Part shown: in pieces, positions 12,431 to 26,082 of the stretch
How positions within the stretch are numbered: position 1 is the stretch's first letter
Layout: the number at the start of each line of letters is the position of its first letter
Source: Begonia masoniana
Taxonomy: Eukaryota; Streptophyta; Magnoliopsida; Cucurbitales; Begoniaceae
DNA length: 64,000 nt
Direction: 5' to 3'
Assembly: GCA_022432975.1 (NCBI GenBank)
Contig: CM039508.1
Coordinates: forward strand, 31,948,433-32,012,432
The notes under the pieces: model-generated
The model's database searches: none
What the model was told of the DNA's origin: nothing
Seen by the model: only the letters and a program-made list of their open reading frames with translations
Position numbers and translations under genes: made by a program

Positions 12431-13097
12431 AATCTGGCCTTTCCCACATTGAACGAGAGTAAAGACCCTTTAGGAAACCAAACCGATACAAACTGGACGA
12501 TCATTTTTCTAACCGACAAGCCTCTCTAAGGTGATTCATTTGGTTAAATAAATTAAAGTAGAAAATAATAAAAGCTTATGTCAGTCGATTCAAGAGCTTT
12601 GAACTAAACAAATTTAACGAGTCGAGATTGAGGATCTTATAAGACTTTACAAAAATTTAACATTGTACAACTCCTGAGCACGAGCAGGAGGTCAAGGTAA
12701 AAGATCCACACCAAAAAGGAGCAAGGCTTACAGCAAGTATTTTGATAACAAGATAAGCTATGAACATCATTGAAATGCAACTAGCATAAAGTCAATACCT
12801 AAAAACAATAATGGGCAAAATAATCATTCAAAATAAAATTAAGGGTAAACAACAAATTAATCTGACAATTTTGAAGTCCTTCAACTTAAACCCTAAATTA
12901 ATAAAATGAACTTCTAAGTTGGAGATCTGTTCACCTTATATCTTCAACTTTTTTTGAGCAAAAAAATTCTTAAATTTTGCACCTCGGACAAAATAAATTT
13001 CGAATTGATTTTTTGGTTTTCGCTTAGTTTGATTCCCTTTCGGTTTTAGTTTTAGATTTTTTTTTTATTTGGACTCAATTTGAGTTAGTTTATGTAG
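12431..13097. other. Intergenic, nothing recognised
   Basis: AT-rich sequence without convincing coding frames or element ends. Confidence 0.4.
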
Positions 13098-13625
13098 CGT
13101 TCTCTGGTACTCCTAGTACAATATTATTTGTTTTGGGTCGGAACTCGCACGGATTTATTTTTGGTATTAACCCAAGACATGTTGTACTAAGTAGGGATGA
13201 AAACCATATTTTTAAACCATGTATTTTCTACTCTCCCGAGCGATGGAATTGTACACTTCCACTGGTATAAATTGGACCCTCACATTTGGTCGTCCTATCC
13301 TTCACATAGCGAGTTGTCATAATCTCCCTTCTTTAAAGACCTGACATCCTCATTTGCCATATTTTTGGTTGGGGAGTGGCTCTGATACTATTTATAGCAT
13401 CTCACGGTGTTTTCAATACAATATTATCTGCTTTGCATCGGATCCCGCACGAATTTGTTTTTAGAGTTAGTCCAAAATGTATTGTACTATGTAGGGAAGG
13501 AAACCCTACTTATAAATTATGTATTTTCAACTCTTCTAAACGATGTGTGATTGTGCACATCTACTGGTATAGATTGAAACATCACACTGATCGTCCTAGT
13601 TTTCACATGGCAGGCTGCCATAGTT
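13098..13625. repeat. Two diverged copies of a dispersed plant repeat, offset 300 bp
   Basis: 'acaatattat' at 13118 and 13418 starts parallel blocks. Both contain CGCACG(G/A)ATTTG, TGTACTA.GTAGGGA, ATGTATTTTC.ACTCT and a TGGTATA.ATTG segment. Identity is only moderate, so the duplication is old. The sequence resembles repeats common near plant genes, but I cannot name the family. Confidence 0.6.
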
Positions 13626-14059
13626 TAGACTTGATTTTGGCCGATTTTAATCAGTTTGGGCCGGATTTGACCAGTTTTTGTTTTTTATAATTTTTAGAAC
13701 TTAATATCAATCCAATTCTAACAATGTCTAATTTGAATAGTAGCGTTTAATTTATTTTGATGTAAAGTTTGAAATTCATTTTGTTTAGAAGTTTAGGATT
13801 TAGCTTGAATGAAATACAAAATTCAATGTTAATTTTGTTGAATGACAAAGTTAAGGATTTAAGTTAAATGAACTTTTAAACTTGAATATTTAGTTTGTAC
13901 TTTAACCATAAATTTATCATCATTTCACCCAAGTAACCAAAAACAAAGATATTAGGTTGAAAATACTAATGTAGTGCCACACAATAAATTTTTCACATTG
14001 ACATTAAATTTAAAGTTTAAAATAAAGTTTGACTCCGATAAGGAGTCAAACTGATGTTT
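13626..14059. other. Intergenic, nothing recognised
   Basis: AT-rich with no element ends or conserved frames. Confidence 0.4.
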
Positions 14060-14370
14060 AACCCTAGTTATATTGGCAATAATCAAATTTGTTAGCTGGT
14101 AATGGCTTGGTCAACAGGTCGGAGGGATTAACTACTAAAAGGAATTTTCTCTACATGAATCCTACTTATTGCTAACATATCCTTAACAAAATGAAGCTTG
14201 ATATTAATGTGCTTGGATTGTTCATGGAAGACTTTGGTGTTTGCCCATATGTATAGCTCTTTGATTATCGCAATGAACAACTATTTGATTTTGTTCCTAA
14301 CCAAGTTCTTTCACAAGGCCTTGAAGCCATAAACCCTCCTTTTCAACTAAGGCCGTTGAGTTTTGCAATC
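14060..14370 (-). pseudogene. Ty1/copia RNase H remnant (element I), target of element H
   Basis: The minus strand reads, with stops and frameshifts, the end of a copia polyprotein: EGLWLQGLVKELG, then QIVVHCDNQRAIHMGKHQ, then a sequence like the IKLHFVKD and LLTKPLP parts of RNase H. It is cut at 14370/14371 by the LTR of H. This lineage differs from H, whose own RNase H is at 14600-15000. Confidence 0.7.
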
Positions 14371-14586
14371 TGTTGGTTTTCAAACCAGGAAACAGGAAGA
14401 GAAAAGGAAGGAGAAGGCTATGGCGGCAAGATGAAGAAGGAGATTTTTCATATTGATTTGAAAACTGTAAAACATGTACAAGTATATAGGGAAAGTAATG
14501 ATGAATAATGATAAGACATATGTTACAAATGGACTAGAAAACTTAAGACTGGACTAAGTTCTAACTACTAACTATATATGTTAATA
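14371..14586 (-). mobile_element. 3' LTR of Ty1/copia element H (216 bp)
   Basis: The plus strand begins TGTTGGTTTTC and ends TGTTAATA. On the minus strand this follows a purine tract, CTTGAGGGGGG (14587-14597), the expected polypurine tract. The 5' terminal TG of the minus strand reads TA, a likely C-to-T type decay. The left flank CAATC is the probable target site; its partner lies outside the window. Confidence 0.65.
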
Positions 14587-14598
14587 CCCCCCTCAAGA

Positions 14599-16544
14599 TC
14601 AAGGCCGACGGCTGAAGATCTTGGAGAGAAAGCTGTTGAACAATGCCGGAGGTAGAGGTTTGGTGAGAGCGTCGGCCAATTGATTTCCCGAATGAGTGAA
14701 TTTGACCAATAACCGCTTTTGAAGCACTTTTTCGCGAACGAAGTGGTAGTCGATTTCCACATGCTTGGATTTGGAGTGCAGAACAGGGTTAGAGGCGAGG
14801 TAAGTAACACTGAGATTGTCACAGAGGATGATGGGTGGGTCAGGGTGATGAATACCGAGTTCCTGTAATAGTGACTGGATCCAAAGAAGCTCGGCTGCAC
14901 CATTGGCAACACTGCGATACTCTGATTCCGTGCTAGAATGAGACACGGCTTTCTGTTTAGTAGAGGACATGGACACGAGATTCGTGCCAAGAAAAATACA
15001 GAAACCACTAGTACTTCTGCGATCATCAGGGCAGGAAGCCCAATCGGCATCCGTATAGCAAATTAAATGAACAATGGTAGAGGGCCAAAAAGAGATGCCG
15101 AGAGAGATGGTACCTTTAAGATAGCGCAAAATGCGCTTGACGGCCTGCCAGTGAACATCAAACGGGGCATGTATAAACTGAGAGACTTTATTGACTGCAA
15201 AGGCAATATCAGGCCGAGTGAGATAACAGTACTGCAAACCACCAACGATGCTACAGTACAGAAAACCATCCTCAAGAGGTGTGCCTGACTGGAGAGAGAG
15301 AACCGGACCAACAACCATTGGGGTGGGAACCGGTTTGCAAGATGCCATATTGGCTCTGTGAAGAAGGTCCATGATATAGTTGGACTGAGAGAGATGCATA
15401 GCAGTAGCGGTTTGAGTGACATAAATAACCAGAAAATAGGAAAGAGGCCCTAGATCCCGGACCTTGAACTGAGACTGCAGATATAGGTGGAACTCCTCTA
15501 ACAATGCCGGGGAATCACCTGTCAAAATGATATCATCCACGTACACAAGTATAATGATAATAGAAGAAGGTGTCCAACGTATAAAGAGGGATGAATCAGA
15601 CCGTGATGCGGAGAAACCCCAATTGAGTAAGGCAGTGTTAAGTTTGGTGTACCAGGCTCGCGAAGATTACTTATAGAGCCTTATGTAATAAGCAAACAGC
15701 CGATGGAGAGGAGGAATAAACAAAACTGGGAGGTTGTTGCATGTAGACTCTCTCAGTAAGATCATCGTGTAGAAAAGCATTGCTGATGTCAAGTTGCTAA
15801 ATAGGCCATTGAGAAGAGACAGCTAGAGAGAGCACGAGGCGGACAGAAGTGGGTTTGACCACTGGACTAAAGGTCTCATCATAATCAACGCCTTCAGTTT
15901 GATCATACCCTTTGACGACGAGGCGAGCCTGATATCGAGAGATCGTGCCATCGAAATTGAGCTTCGTTTTAAAAACTCACTTGCAGCCTATGATTTTCGC
16001 ACTGTATGGAGGGGGAACCAGAGTCCAAGTATTGGTTTGCTGGAGGGCAGAAAATTCCTCTCTCATGGCAACATGCCACTGAGGACATTTGGCAGCTTGA
16101 GCAAAGGTTCAGGGTTTGGGTGCCGGCTCCAGAAAAAGAGCTCTTGGCTTAAAAACACCAGCTTTGGCTCTGGTTGTCATAGGGTGGGTATTTGGAGCGG
16201 AGGAGGTGGGCAGGGCTATGTCCACTGGGGGAGGGGAAGGAGGCATGATGGGGGAGCTAAGGGGGGAAAGTGGTAGAGGGGCAGACGCAGGTAAAGGAGA
16301 GAGAACTGGAATAAGAGGGAGAGGGGGAGAGGGAGATGGGGAAGGGACAGTGGAGTGAGTAGAGGGAGGGACATAATGGATAGAGATTTCGAAAGGGGAG
16401 GGGGTGGGAATAGGTTTGGTAATGAAGGCAAATGGAAATTGTGACTCTACAAACGTTACATGGCGAGAGATGTAAATTTTATTTGACTCGGGTTCAAGGC
16501 AGAGATAACCTTTGTGATGGAGACTAGGACCTAGAAAGACACAT
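14599..16544 (-). pseudogene. Ty1/copia pol of element H: integrase end, RT, RNase H
   Basis: Read leftward from 16544 there is the linker of a copia polyprotein (CVFLGPSLHHKGYLC, then a Pro/Ser-rich spacer, MTTRAKAG). Next come RT segments and the catalytic YVDDIILTGD at about 15545, and RNase H with [19 protein letters not shown] (about 15040) and the STESEYRS motif, ending in LTKPLPPAL at about 14650. The last 315 codons (15546-14599) are open. Upstream there are stops and a small deletion in the LYG..QAPRAWY region. The element is cut at 16545 by the LTR of A, and its 5' part must lie beyond the window. Confidence 0.85.
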
Positions 16545-18189
16545 TGTAACACCCGGTTCTTTACGGGATTTTATAAATTAATAATATAATGGCATTTTTA
16601 TAATTATGTCAATTAGGTCGGTTTCGTGAAAAGAAAGAGTTATTACGATCCTAATAATTAATAAGGATTTTAAGAAAATTTCGGGAATCTTAGGAGTCGT
16701 AACGCTAATTTTACGAGAATTACGTTTATCATAATCTAAAGGATACTTTGGTAAAAATAGTAAACGAGGTCCGAATTGCGAACGGACAGTTTTAATAGAA
16801 CCCTAGTAATAAGTTGGAGTTATTGGTGAATTAAGATAATTTGGAGAAGCCGAATCGTTAGCTAATTAACGAAACGAAGGCCGAAACAAATAGAAAATGA
16901 AGGAAGGGCAAAAAAGTAATTTGCCAACCCAAATTTTAATTAAAAACAAAGTTTTCTTCTTTTCTAGCAACCCTTCACGATTTCTCTCCTATTTTCCCTC
17001 CTCTCTCTTTCGGCGATCTCTTTCTCTCTCACGGTGTTCCCACTTCCGGCAATGATTCATCCTCCGATCGACTTCCATTCTTCGTGTTTTCTCCTCCAAA
17101 CGACATTCTAGGTAAGGTTCTAAGATTTTAGGAAAGTTTATTTCGAGTTTTACAAAGTTTAACGATTAGGGTTTCGTTAGGGTTTCGTTAAAAACATGAT
17201 TTAGGGTAAGAAATCGATAGCTTTACCTTATTTGTGAATATAATGGGCGTATTGGGCGTTATTGGACGAAGTTGATTGATTCGTTGAGAAATGTTAGGGT
17301 TTGATGAGTTTTCGAATTTTTGGAAAAATTCGTTAATGGTGATTTTGAGGTATCGAGTATTAATTATTGTTAAAATGCCTCGATTGGTTAAGTTAGAATT
17401 TTAGGAATTTCTTTAGTTAAGGATTTCACTGATTTGGACGTTTAGGGCTTAAACTCGTTTTAACGATAATATTGTGTATTTGCCTTAGGTAAACAACGCT
17501 CGTGGACGGAGCTTGAAGTTCAACGCGCACGAGGTAAGTTTTCGTGACTTACTATGGCCAATTGGCCTACACCGTACGTCGAAGTCGTCTCGAGGAGCTT
17601 TGGTGACGTGTTTGTTTAAATTGCTTTGGTTGGGTAGTTAGGTTTATTTCCTTTATAGGTTATGTTTTTATAGTCTTGATGGTATATATGCTATATGTTT
17701 AAATTAGGCTATAAATTGTTCATGCATCACAGTTTTGAATTACGCATAGAAAATGAATTTTTGCACTATGTTTTAAAGAAAATTGCGATGTGGCCTGAAA
17801 GGGGGCTATTGATCTATTGTGTGGATCGATTAAGGGTCTGTCACAATACCACATCTAATATGAACCCATGTCTGTTTATGGTCATGCGAGGTGGGGCTCA
17901 GGCATGGCTGTGCGTGTTGCAAGCATGTACCCCCCTCCTCTAGGTGGAAAGGGTTGTCCAACCGCAGGATGTGCCATCTCTATTTAGGAGGTTGAGATCT
18001 CGGTGACAATCAATGTAAAGATAAGAAAATGTTGCATGATTTACGAACTCATATGCACAGCATGCATTTGCATTTACGAAACTTGCTGAGTTTTAGCTCA
18101 TAGATTGTCTGTATGGTGTAGGTGATCTTGACATAGGTGAGGAAGAGATCCTTCCACCCGAGGAATGATGCAGTGAAGGAGGATGGCTT

Positions 18190-20383
18190 GTGGCTTCGTC
18201 GTCCACGAAGCCTTCTGTCCTTATTGTCCACGATGCCTTCTGGCTTCGTCGTCCACGAAGCCTTCTGTCCTTATTGTCCACGATGCCTTCTGGCTTCGTC
18301 GTCCACGAAGCCTTCTGTCCTTATTGTCCACGATGCCTTCTGGCTTCGTCGTCCACGAAGCCTTCTGTCCTTATTGTCCACGATGCCTTCTGGCTTCGTC
18401 GTCCACGAAGCCTTCTGTCCTTATTGTCCACGATGCCTTCTGGCTTCGTCGTCCACGAAGCCTTCTGTCCTTATTGTCCACGATGCCTTCTGGCTTCGTC
18501 GTCCACGAAGCCTTCTGTCCTTATTGTCCACGATGCCTTCTGGCTTCGTCGTCCACGAAGCCTTCTGTCCTTATTGTCCACGAAGCCTTCTGTCCTTATT
18601 GTCCACGATGCCTTCTGGCTTCGTCGTCCACGAAGCCTTCTGTCCTTATTGTCCACGATGCCTTCTGGCTTCGTCGTCCACGAAGCCTTCTGTCCTTATT
18701 GTCCACGAAGCCTTCTGTCCTTATTGTCCACGATGCCTTCTGGCTTCGTCGTCCACGAAGCCTTCTGTCCTTATTGTCCACGATGCCTTCTGGCTTCGTC
18801 GTCCACGAAGCCTTCTGTCCTTATTGTCCACGATGCCTTCTGGCTTCGTCGTCCACGAAGCCTTCTGTCCTTATTGTCCACGATGCCTTCTGGCTTCGTC
18901 GTCCACGAAGCCTTCTGTCCTTATTGTCCACGAAGCCTTCTGTCCTTATTGTCCACGATGCCTTCTGGCTTCGTCGTCCACGAAGCCTTCTGTCCTTATT
19001 GTCCACGATGCCTTCTGGCTTCGTCGTCCACGAAGCCTTCTGTCCTTATTGTCCACGATGCCTTCTGGCTTCGTCGTCCACGAAGCCTTCTGTCCTTATT
19101 GTCCACGATGCCTTCTGGCTTCGTCGTCCACGAAGCCTTCTGTCCTTATTGTCCACGATGCCTTCTGGCTTCGTCGTCCACGAAGCCTTCTGTCCTTATT
19201 GTCCACGATGCCTTCTGGCTTCGTCGTCCACGAAGCCTTCTGTCCTTATTGTCCACGATGCCTTCTGGCTTCGTCGTCCACGAAGCCTTCTGTCCTTATT
19301 GTCCACGATGCCTTCTGGCTTCGTCGTCCACGAAGCCTTCTGTCCTTATTGTCCACGATGCCTTCTGGCTTCGTCGTCCACGAAGCCTTCTGTCCTTATT
19401 GTCCACGATGCCTTCTGGCTTCGTCGTCCACGAAGCCTTCTGTCCTTATTGTCCACGATGCCTTCTGGCTTCGTCGTCCACGAAGCCTTCTGTCCTTATT
19501 GTCCACGATGCCTTCTGGCTTCGTCGTCCACGAAGCCTTCTGTCCTTATTGTCCACGATGCCTTCTGGCTTCGTCGTCCACGAAGCCTTCTGTCCTTATT
19601 GTCCACGATGCCTTCTGGCTTCGTCGTCCACGAAGCCTTCTGTCCTTATTGTCCACGATGCCTTCTGGCTTCGTCGTCCACGAAGCCTTCTGTCCTTATT
19701 GTCCACGATGCCTTCTGGCTTCGTCGTCCACGAAGCCTTCTGTCCTTATTGTCCACGATGCCTTCTGGCTTCGTCGTCCACGAAGCCTTCTGTCCTTATT
19801 GTCCACGATGCCTTCTGGCTTCGTCGTCCACGAAGCCTTCTGTCCTTATTGTCCACGATGCCTTCTGGCTTCGTCGTCCACGAAGCCTTCTGTCCTTATT
19901 GTCCACGATGCCTTCTGGCTTCGTCGTCCACGAAGCCTTCTGTCCTTATTGTCCACGATGCCTTCTGGCTTCGTCGTCCACGAAGCCTTCTGTCCTTATT
20001 GTCCACGATGCCTTCTGGCTTCGTCGTCCACGAAGCCTTCTGTCCTTATTGTCCACGATGCCTTCTGGCTTCGTCGTCCACGAAGCCTTCTGTCCTTATT
20101 GTCCACGATGCCTTCTGGCTTCGTCGTCCACGAAGCCTTCTGTCCTTATTGTCCACGATGCCTTCTGGCTTCGTCGTCCACGAAGCCTTCTGTCCTTATT
20201 GTCCACGATGCCTTCTGGCTTCGTCGTCCACGAAGCCTTCTGTCCTTATTGTCCACGATGCCTTCTGGCTTCGTCGTCCACGAAGCCTTCTGTCCTTATT
20301 GTCCACGAAGCCTTCTGTCCTTATTGTCCACGATGCCTTCTGGCTTCGTCGTCCACGAAGCCTTCTGTCCATATGGCACGATG
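18190..20383 (+). repeat. 25/50-bp higher-order tandem array
   Basis: Two related 25-bp units alternate: one starts CGATGCCTTCTGGCTTCGTC, the other CGAAGCCTTCTGTCCTTATT, and both end GTCCA. In four places (about 18580, 18705, 18930 and 20305) the second unit is doubled. There are about 43 dimers, nearly identical. No unit contains a stop in any plus frame, which makes three frames of 700-1200 codons. They are not genes. Confidence 0.95.
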
Positions 20384-20427
20384 TGTTATACACAGCTTGT
20401 AGGATTTCAGAATAATAGATTATATGT

Positions 20428-21691
<1,264 letters not shown>

Positions 21692-22285
21692 GAGTTATAC
21701 GTTAGGGGTTTTGTTAGGTTTTCGATTAAAAACGCGAATTAGGGTTCGTAATTAATAGGTTAGCCGTGATTAAGTATATATTGCACGTATTTGACGTTAT
21801 TGGACGAAGTTAAATCAATTTGTTGAAATGTTAAAAGTAGGGATTTTCGAGATTTTAGGAATAACTCGTAAATTGGAATTTGCGGTGCTAAGCGCGAATT
21901 GCTCGAGTTATAGCTCAATGAATTGGATTAGAGCTGTAGGAAGTTTCCTTAGTTAAGGTTTTGTAAATTTGGACGATCGATAGCTTAAAACTCGTTTTAA
22001 CGTCAATCCTTGTAAATTGCTTAGGTGAAACAACGCTCGTGGACGGAGCTTGAGCTGCTTTGGACACGAGGTAAGTTCTCGTGATTCTTCTCTGGCCGAT
22101 TGGCCTACACCGGACGTCGAATGTCGTCTCGAGGAGTTTTGGAGATGGTGTTTATTTAATGTTTACTTGGTCTGGGTAGCTAGGTTTTAGGAGTTTATAG
22201 TTTACGCTTTACAGTCTTGATGGTACATATTATTGCTTGTTTACTGTAAGATATTGAACTGTTCACGCATCACTGTTTTTAAAGA

Positions 22286-23290
22286 AAAGGCTTATTGGCC
22301 GAAAGGCTTATTGGCCGAAAGGCTTATTGGCCGAAAGGCTTATTGGCCGAAAGGCTTATTGGCCGAAAGGCTTATTGGCCGAAAGGCTTATTGGCCGAAA
22401 GGCTTATTGGCCGAAAGGCTTATTGGCCGAAAGGCTTATTGGCCGAAAGGCTTATTGGCCGAAAGGCTTATTGGCCGAAAGGCTTATTGGCCGAAAGGCT
22501 TATTGGCCGAAAGGCTTATTGGCCGAAAGGCTTATTGGCCGAAAGGCTTATTGGCCGAAAGGCTTATTGGCCGAAAGGCTTATTGGCCGAAAGGCTTATT
22601 GGCCGAAAGGCTTATTGGCCGAAAGGCTTATTGGCCGAAAGGCTTATTGGCCGAAAGGCTTATTGGCCGAAAGGCTTATTGGCCGAAAGGCTTATTGGCC
22701 GAAAGGCTTATTGGCCGAAAGGCTTATTGGCCGAAAGGCTTATTGGCCGAAAGGCTTATTGGCCGAAAGGCTTATTGGCCGAAAGGCTTATTGGCCGAAA
22801 GGCTTATTGGCCGAAAGGCTTATTGGCCGAAAGGCTTATTGGCCGAAAGGCTTATTGGCCGAAAGGCTTATTGGCCGAAAGGCTTATTGGCCGAAAGGCT
22901 TATTGGCCGAAAGGCTTATTGGCCGAAAGGCTTATTGGCCGAAAGGCTTATTGGCCGAAAGGCTTATTGGCCGAAAGGCTTATTGGCCGAAAGGCTTATT
23001 GGCCGAAAGGCTTATTGGCCGAAAGGCTTATTGGCCGAAAGGCTTATTGGCCGAAAGGCTTATTGGCCGAAAGGCTTATTGGCCGAAAGGCTTATTGGCC
23101 GAAAGGCTTATTGGCCGAAAGGCTTATTGGCCGAAAGGCTTATTGGCCGAAAGGCTTATTGGCCGAAAGGCTTATTGGCCGAAAGGCTTATTGGCCGAAA
23201 GGCTTATTGGCCGAAAGGCTTATTGGCCGAAAGGCTTATTGGCCGAAAGGCTTATTGGCCGAAAGGCGTATTGGCCGAAAGGCGTATTGG
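22286..23290 (+). repeat. 16-bp tandem array (about 63 copies)
   Basis: The unit GGCTTATTGGCCGAAA is perfect over nearly the whole array; the last two copies read GGCGTATTGGCC. In LTR A this position holds 'gatgtggcctgaaagggggc', so a single GGCC-GAAAGG-like segment was the likely seed. Sixteen is not a multiple of three and the unit has no stop, hence three long spurious frames. Confidence 0.95.
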
Positions 23291-24219
23291 TCACGCGAGG
23301 TGGGGCTCAGGCACGGCTGTACGTGTTGTAAGCGTGTACCCCCCGCCTCTAGCTGGAAAGAGTAGTCCGCCCGCTGGATGAGCTCTCTCTGGTTAGAGGG
23401 ATAGGATCTCGGTGACACCTATTGAGCATTGCATAGTAAGATAAAATAAAGCATGGTTTAATGAACTCATAGCACAGCATGCATCGCATTTACGTAGAGC
23501 TTACTGAGATTTTATCTCATAGTGTGTTGTATGGTGTAGGTGACATAGACTTCGAGGTACCAGGTGAGGACGATGTCCCTCCACCTGAGGCATGATTCAG
23601 TTGACGGAGGATGGCTGCGGAGGTGTGCTGGCGCAGTCGAGGCTCACCTGACCCGTGGGGATAGTATGTATAGATTTTGGGATGTTTTGGCTGGATAATT
23701 GTGTAGATGTTATAGGATGTTTGGTTCTGGTAGTTGATAGGTTTACATTTGAATGTTTTGGGTAAATTATTTATAAAACAGTATTTAAACGTTATAGAAA
23801 TGTTTTGGAAATGTTGTAGGTTGAATTGTGTTGGTTGCTCTCTGGAATCCAGAGAGCACTTGTGAAAATAAAGGAAACAGAGAAGAAGAGAAAACAGAAG
23901 GGATCGCGTGGTGATCGCTGCAGCATGCAGTGCATGCAGCGATCAGTCGCTGCATGCTGCAGCGACTGGGCGCGGCCTCCTTTCCTCGGGCAGAATGTCA
24001 ATTCTGCCCTCCCCTTTTATTTTAATCGAAATTAGTTTTAAATAATGGTTTTATTTAATTTGTTTTAAGTTGTTTTAAATGGTTTTAAACTTAGATTTTT
24101 ATTCCGATTTCGATTTCGGTTTCGATTTCGGTTTAGGTTCCGCCCAGTGTTTAATTAAAGATATTAGGTTAAAAAAAATATATGGTACGAATATCGGGTA
24201 CAGTATTAGGGTCGCTACA

Positions 24220-24370
24220 CGATGCCTTCTGGCTTCGTCGTCCACGAAGCCTTCTGTCTTTATTGTCCCCGAAGCCTTCTGTCTTTATTGTCCGCGATGC
24301 CTTCTGGCTTCATCGTCCTCGAAGCCTTCTGTATGTCCACGAAGTTTTCAGATTTAAAAGTCCACGATTG
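24220..24370 (+). repeat. Decayed copies of the 25-bp units right of K
   Basis: CGATGCCTTCTGGCTTCGTC and four or five increasingly altered units follow, with changes such as GTCCCCG, GTCCGCG, CATCGTCCTCG and GTCCACGATTG. They show that the array of LTR A predates the insertion of K and extended across it. Confidence 0.85.
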
Positions 24371-24717
24371 TCTATAGTCTTGTTGTCCAAACCCGATAGA
24401 ACGAAAGGTTGACTTCCACTGTTCAAACTGAAGAAACCCGAGAGGAATTATTGACTTCACACCCTTGTGTAATCTGCCGCCCTATGACGATTTTGCCCCT
24501 CCAATTGATGGCCGATTCCTTTTATGTTTAATTCTGTTTTCTTTAATTGTTTTTCCCCTTCTCTTTAATTTATTTTCTTTAAGTTTTCCTCACCTTAAAT
24601 ACGTTTTGTTTAATGATTTTCAAATGTTTTCTGCTTAAACGTTAAACTTAAAGTTTATAATGATAAAAAAATAATAATAATAAGAGAAATTAAGGGTACA
24701 GTGTTAGGGTTGCTACA

Positions 24718-24874
24718 GTTTATGGTATCAAAGCCCCCGAGTTTTAAAAACGGTTCTGTAGACTGCTCGACTGTACAACCACTACGCGGACATCCTTCAT
24801 CAACTGTAAGTATGTTTAAAAGTTTTATTTGATTTCGATTTCTTAAAGTTATTTGCTTTAACCTTTATAGGAGT
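24718..24874 (+). other. Primer binding site and leader of element A
   Basis: TGGTATCAAAGC at 24723-24734 is a tRNA-iMet type primer site (TGGTATCAGAGC is common in plant elements) six bases after the LTR. The leader runs into the target site GGAGT (24870-24874) of element B and resumes at 50195. Confidence 0.8.
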
Positions 24875-26082
24875 TGACACAAAATCCCTTAGGAAAATGA
24901 TCCGTATGCAAACCCACAAATATTCAAGAAGTGCTCGGGTGACTAGTGTTGTGCAAACTTAAAATAAAGAGAAGAAAATAATAGAAATAAAGTGCAAGAA
25001 ACTAAATTAATGCTAGATGATGCAATGGCCGAGAGTTAGATGTTAGATGATGGCATGAAGCATGAAGAAAAAAAAATAAAAGAAAATGAAGAGAAAAGTG
25101 GAAGAAGAAGTAATGGAATGAAGAAAATAAAAATATAATAAAATAAAGGTGATTTGTGTGGTCGAAATTTAGAGAGTGAATGTGGGTGAAATATGAAGAC
25201 AATAAAATAAAGAATACCCTTGGCGGATCCGTAGAGCGATCTTACGGGTTAAGTTATCGGATAAACGTTTTCTGGGAGAAAAACGACCACCGTAGGCTGG
25301 GATTTTCGTCCTCAATCCTAATCGCAATGGAAAAGGTGAGGGAATAGCTAAGAGCTATCCTAGCAACCCAAGCTAGGTTAGCAATGGAGGGCTACTCCAC
25401 TTAGTTCAAAGAACCAAGGAAAAACTCTAAAGGTTACCCACCTTAGAAGAGAGAAATAGAAATTTCATAAATGAGCAAAAATTGTCATACATGCATCAAT
25501 GCCATGAATTTATAGAAATCCTAGGGTGGATTATGGTTTCCATAAGAATGAATGAATGGTGACCATTGGATGAAAAAAGATGGATGGTCAAGATCAAAGC
25601 AAACAAGCACACATCCTAGGGAGGAGATGAATGTCATTCCTAAAGGGATCAATGGAGGGAATCTTGCCACATCATCAATCCATGTTGCCACTAACTCTTG
25701 TACTTACAAAATCATACCTTTAAATGTGGGCTTTATTTGTTGTAGACTTTTTCCTTGAATATTTGAGTTGAAATTCTTCAACCCATAATCCACCAACATA
25801 CATCTAACCCTAACCACACAATCTAATGCATGAAATGCAATTATAAAATCCTTACAATAAAGGCGAATGTATGCCAAATAAGTTCAAAAATAAAAATTAC
25901 AAAAATAGGGCCCGGGAAGACAAATTCCCATTGGGCTAAGTGACGACTCCTCCAAGCGATCCATATGCAATCCTTCCTCATAAATTTTTCCTACAAAAAT
26001 AAAAACACGTAATAAGTGGAGAATTTAGATAAGACACGAGATTTTACTAAGTTTCTTTTAATACGCATCACGAGGCATGTCA
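24875..26082 (-). mobile_element. 3' LTR of element B (1208 bp)
   Basis: The plus strand starts TGACACAAAATCCC and ends GAGGCATGTCA. It matches 49107-50189 closely apart from a segment of about 120 bp present only here (about 25030-25200) and a short insertion present only in the other copy (about 49810). Confidence 0.9.

Noticed and set aside
16116..16358. Gly/Arg-rich plus-strand frame
   Set aside because: Antisense of the Pro/Ser-rich linker in the copia polyprotein of H.
22233..23381. Three overlapping frames of 334-382 codons
   Set aside because: A 16-bp unit without stops, read in three phases; no codon bias and no start context.
24723..24734. tRNA-iMet gene fragment
   Set aside because: The match is only the 12-base primer site directly after an LTR, as also at 43460 and 49095.
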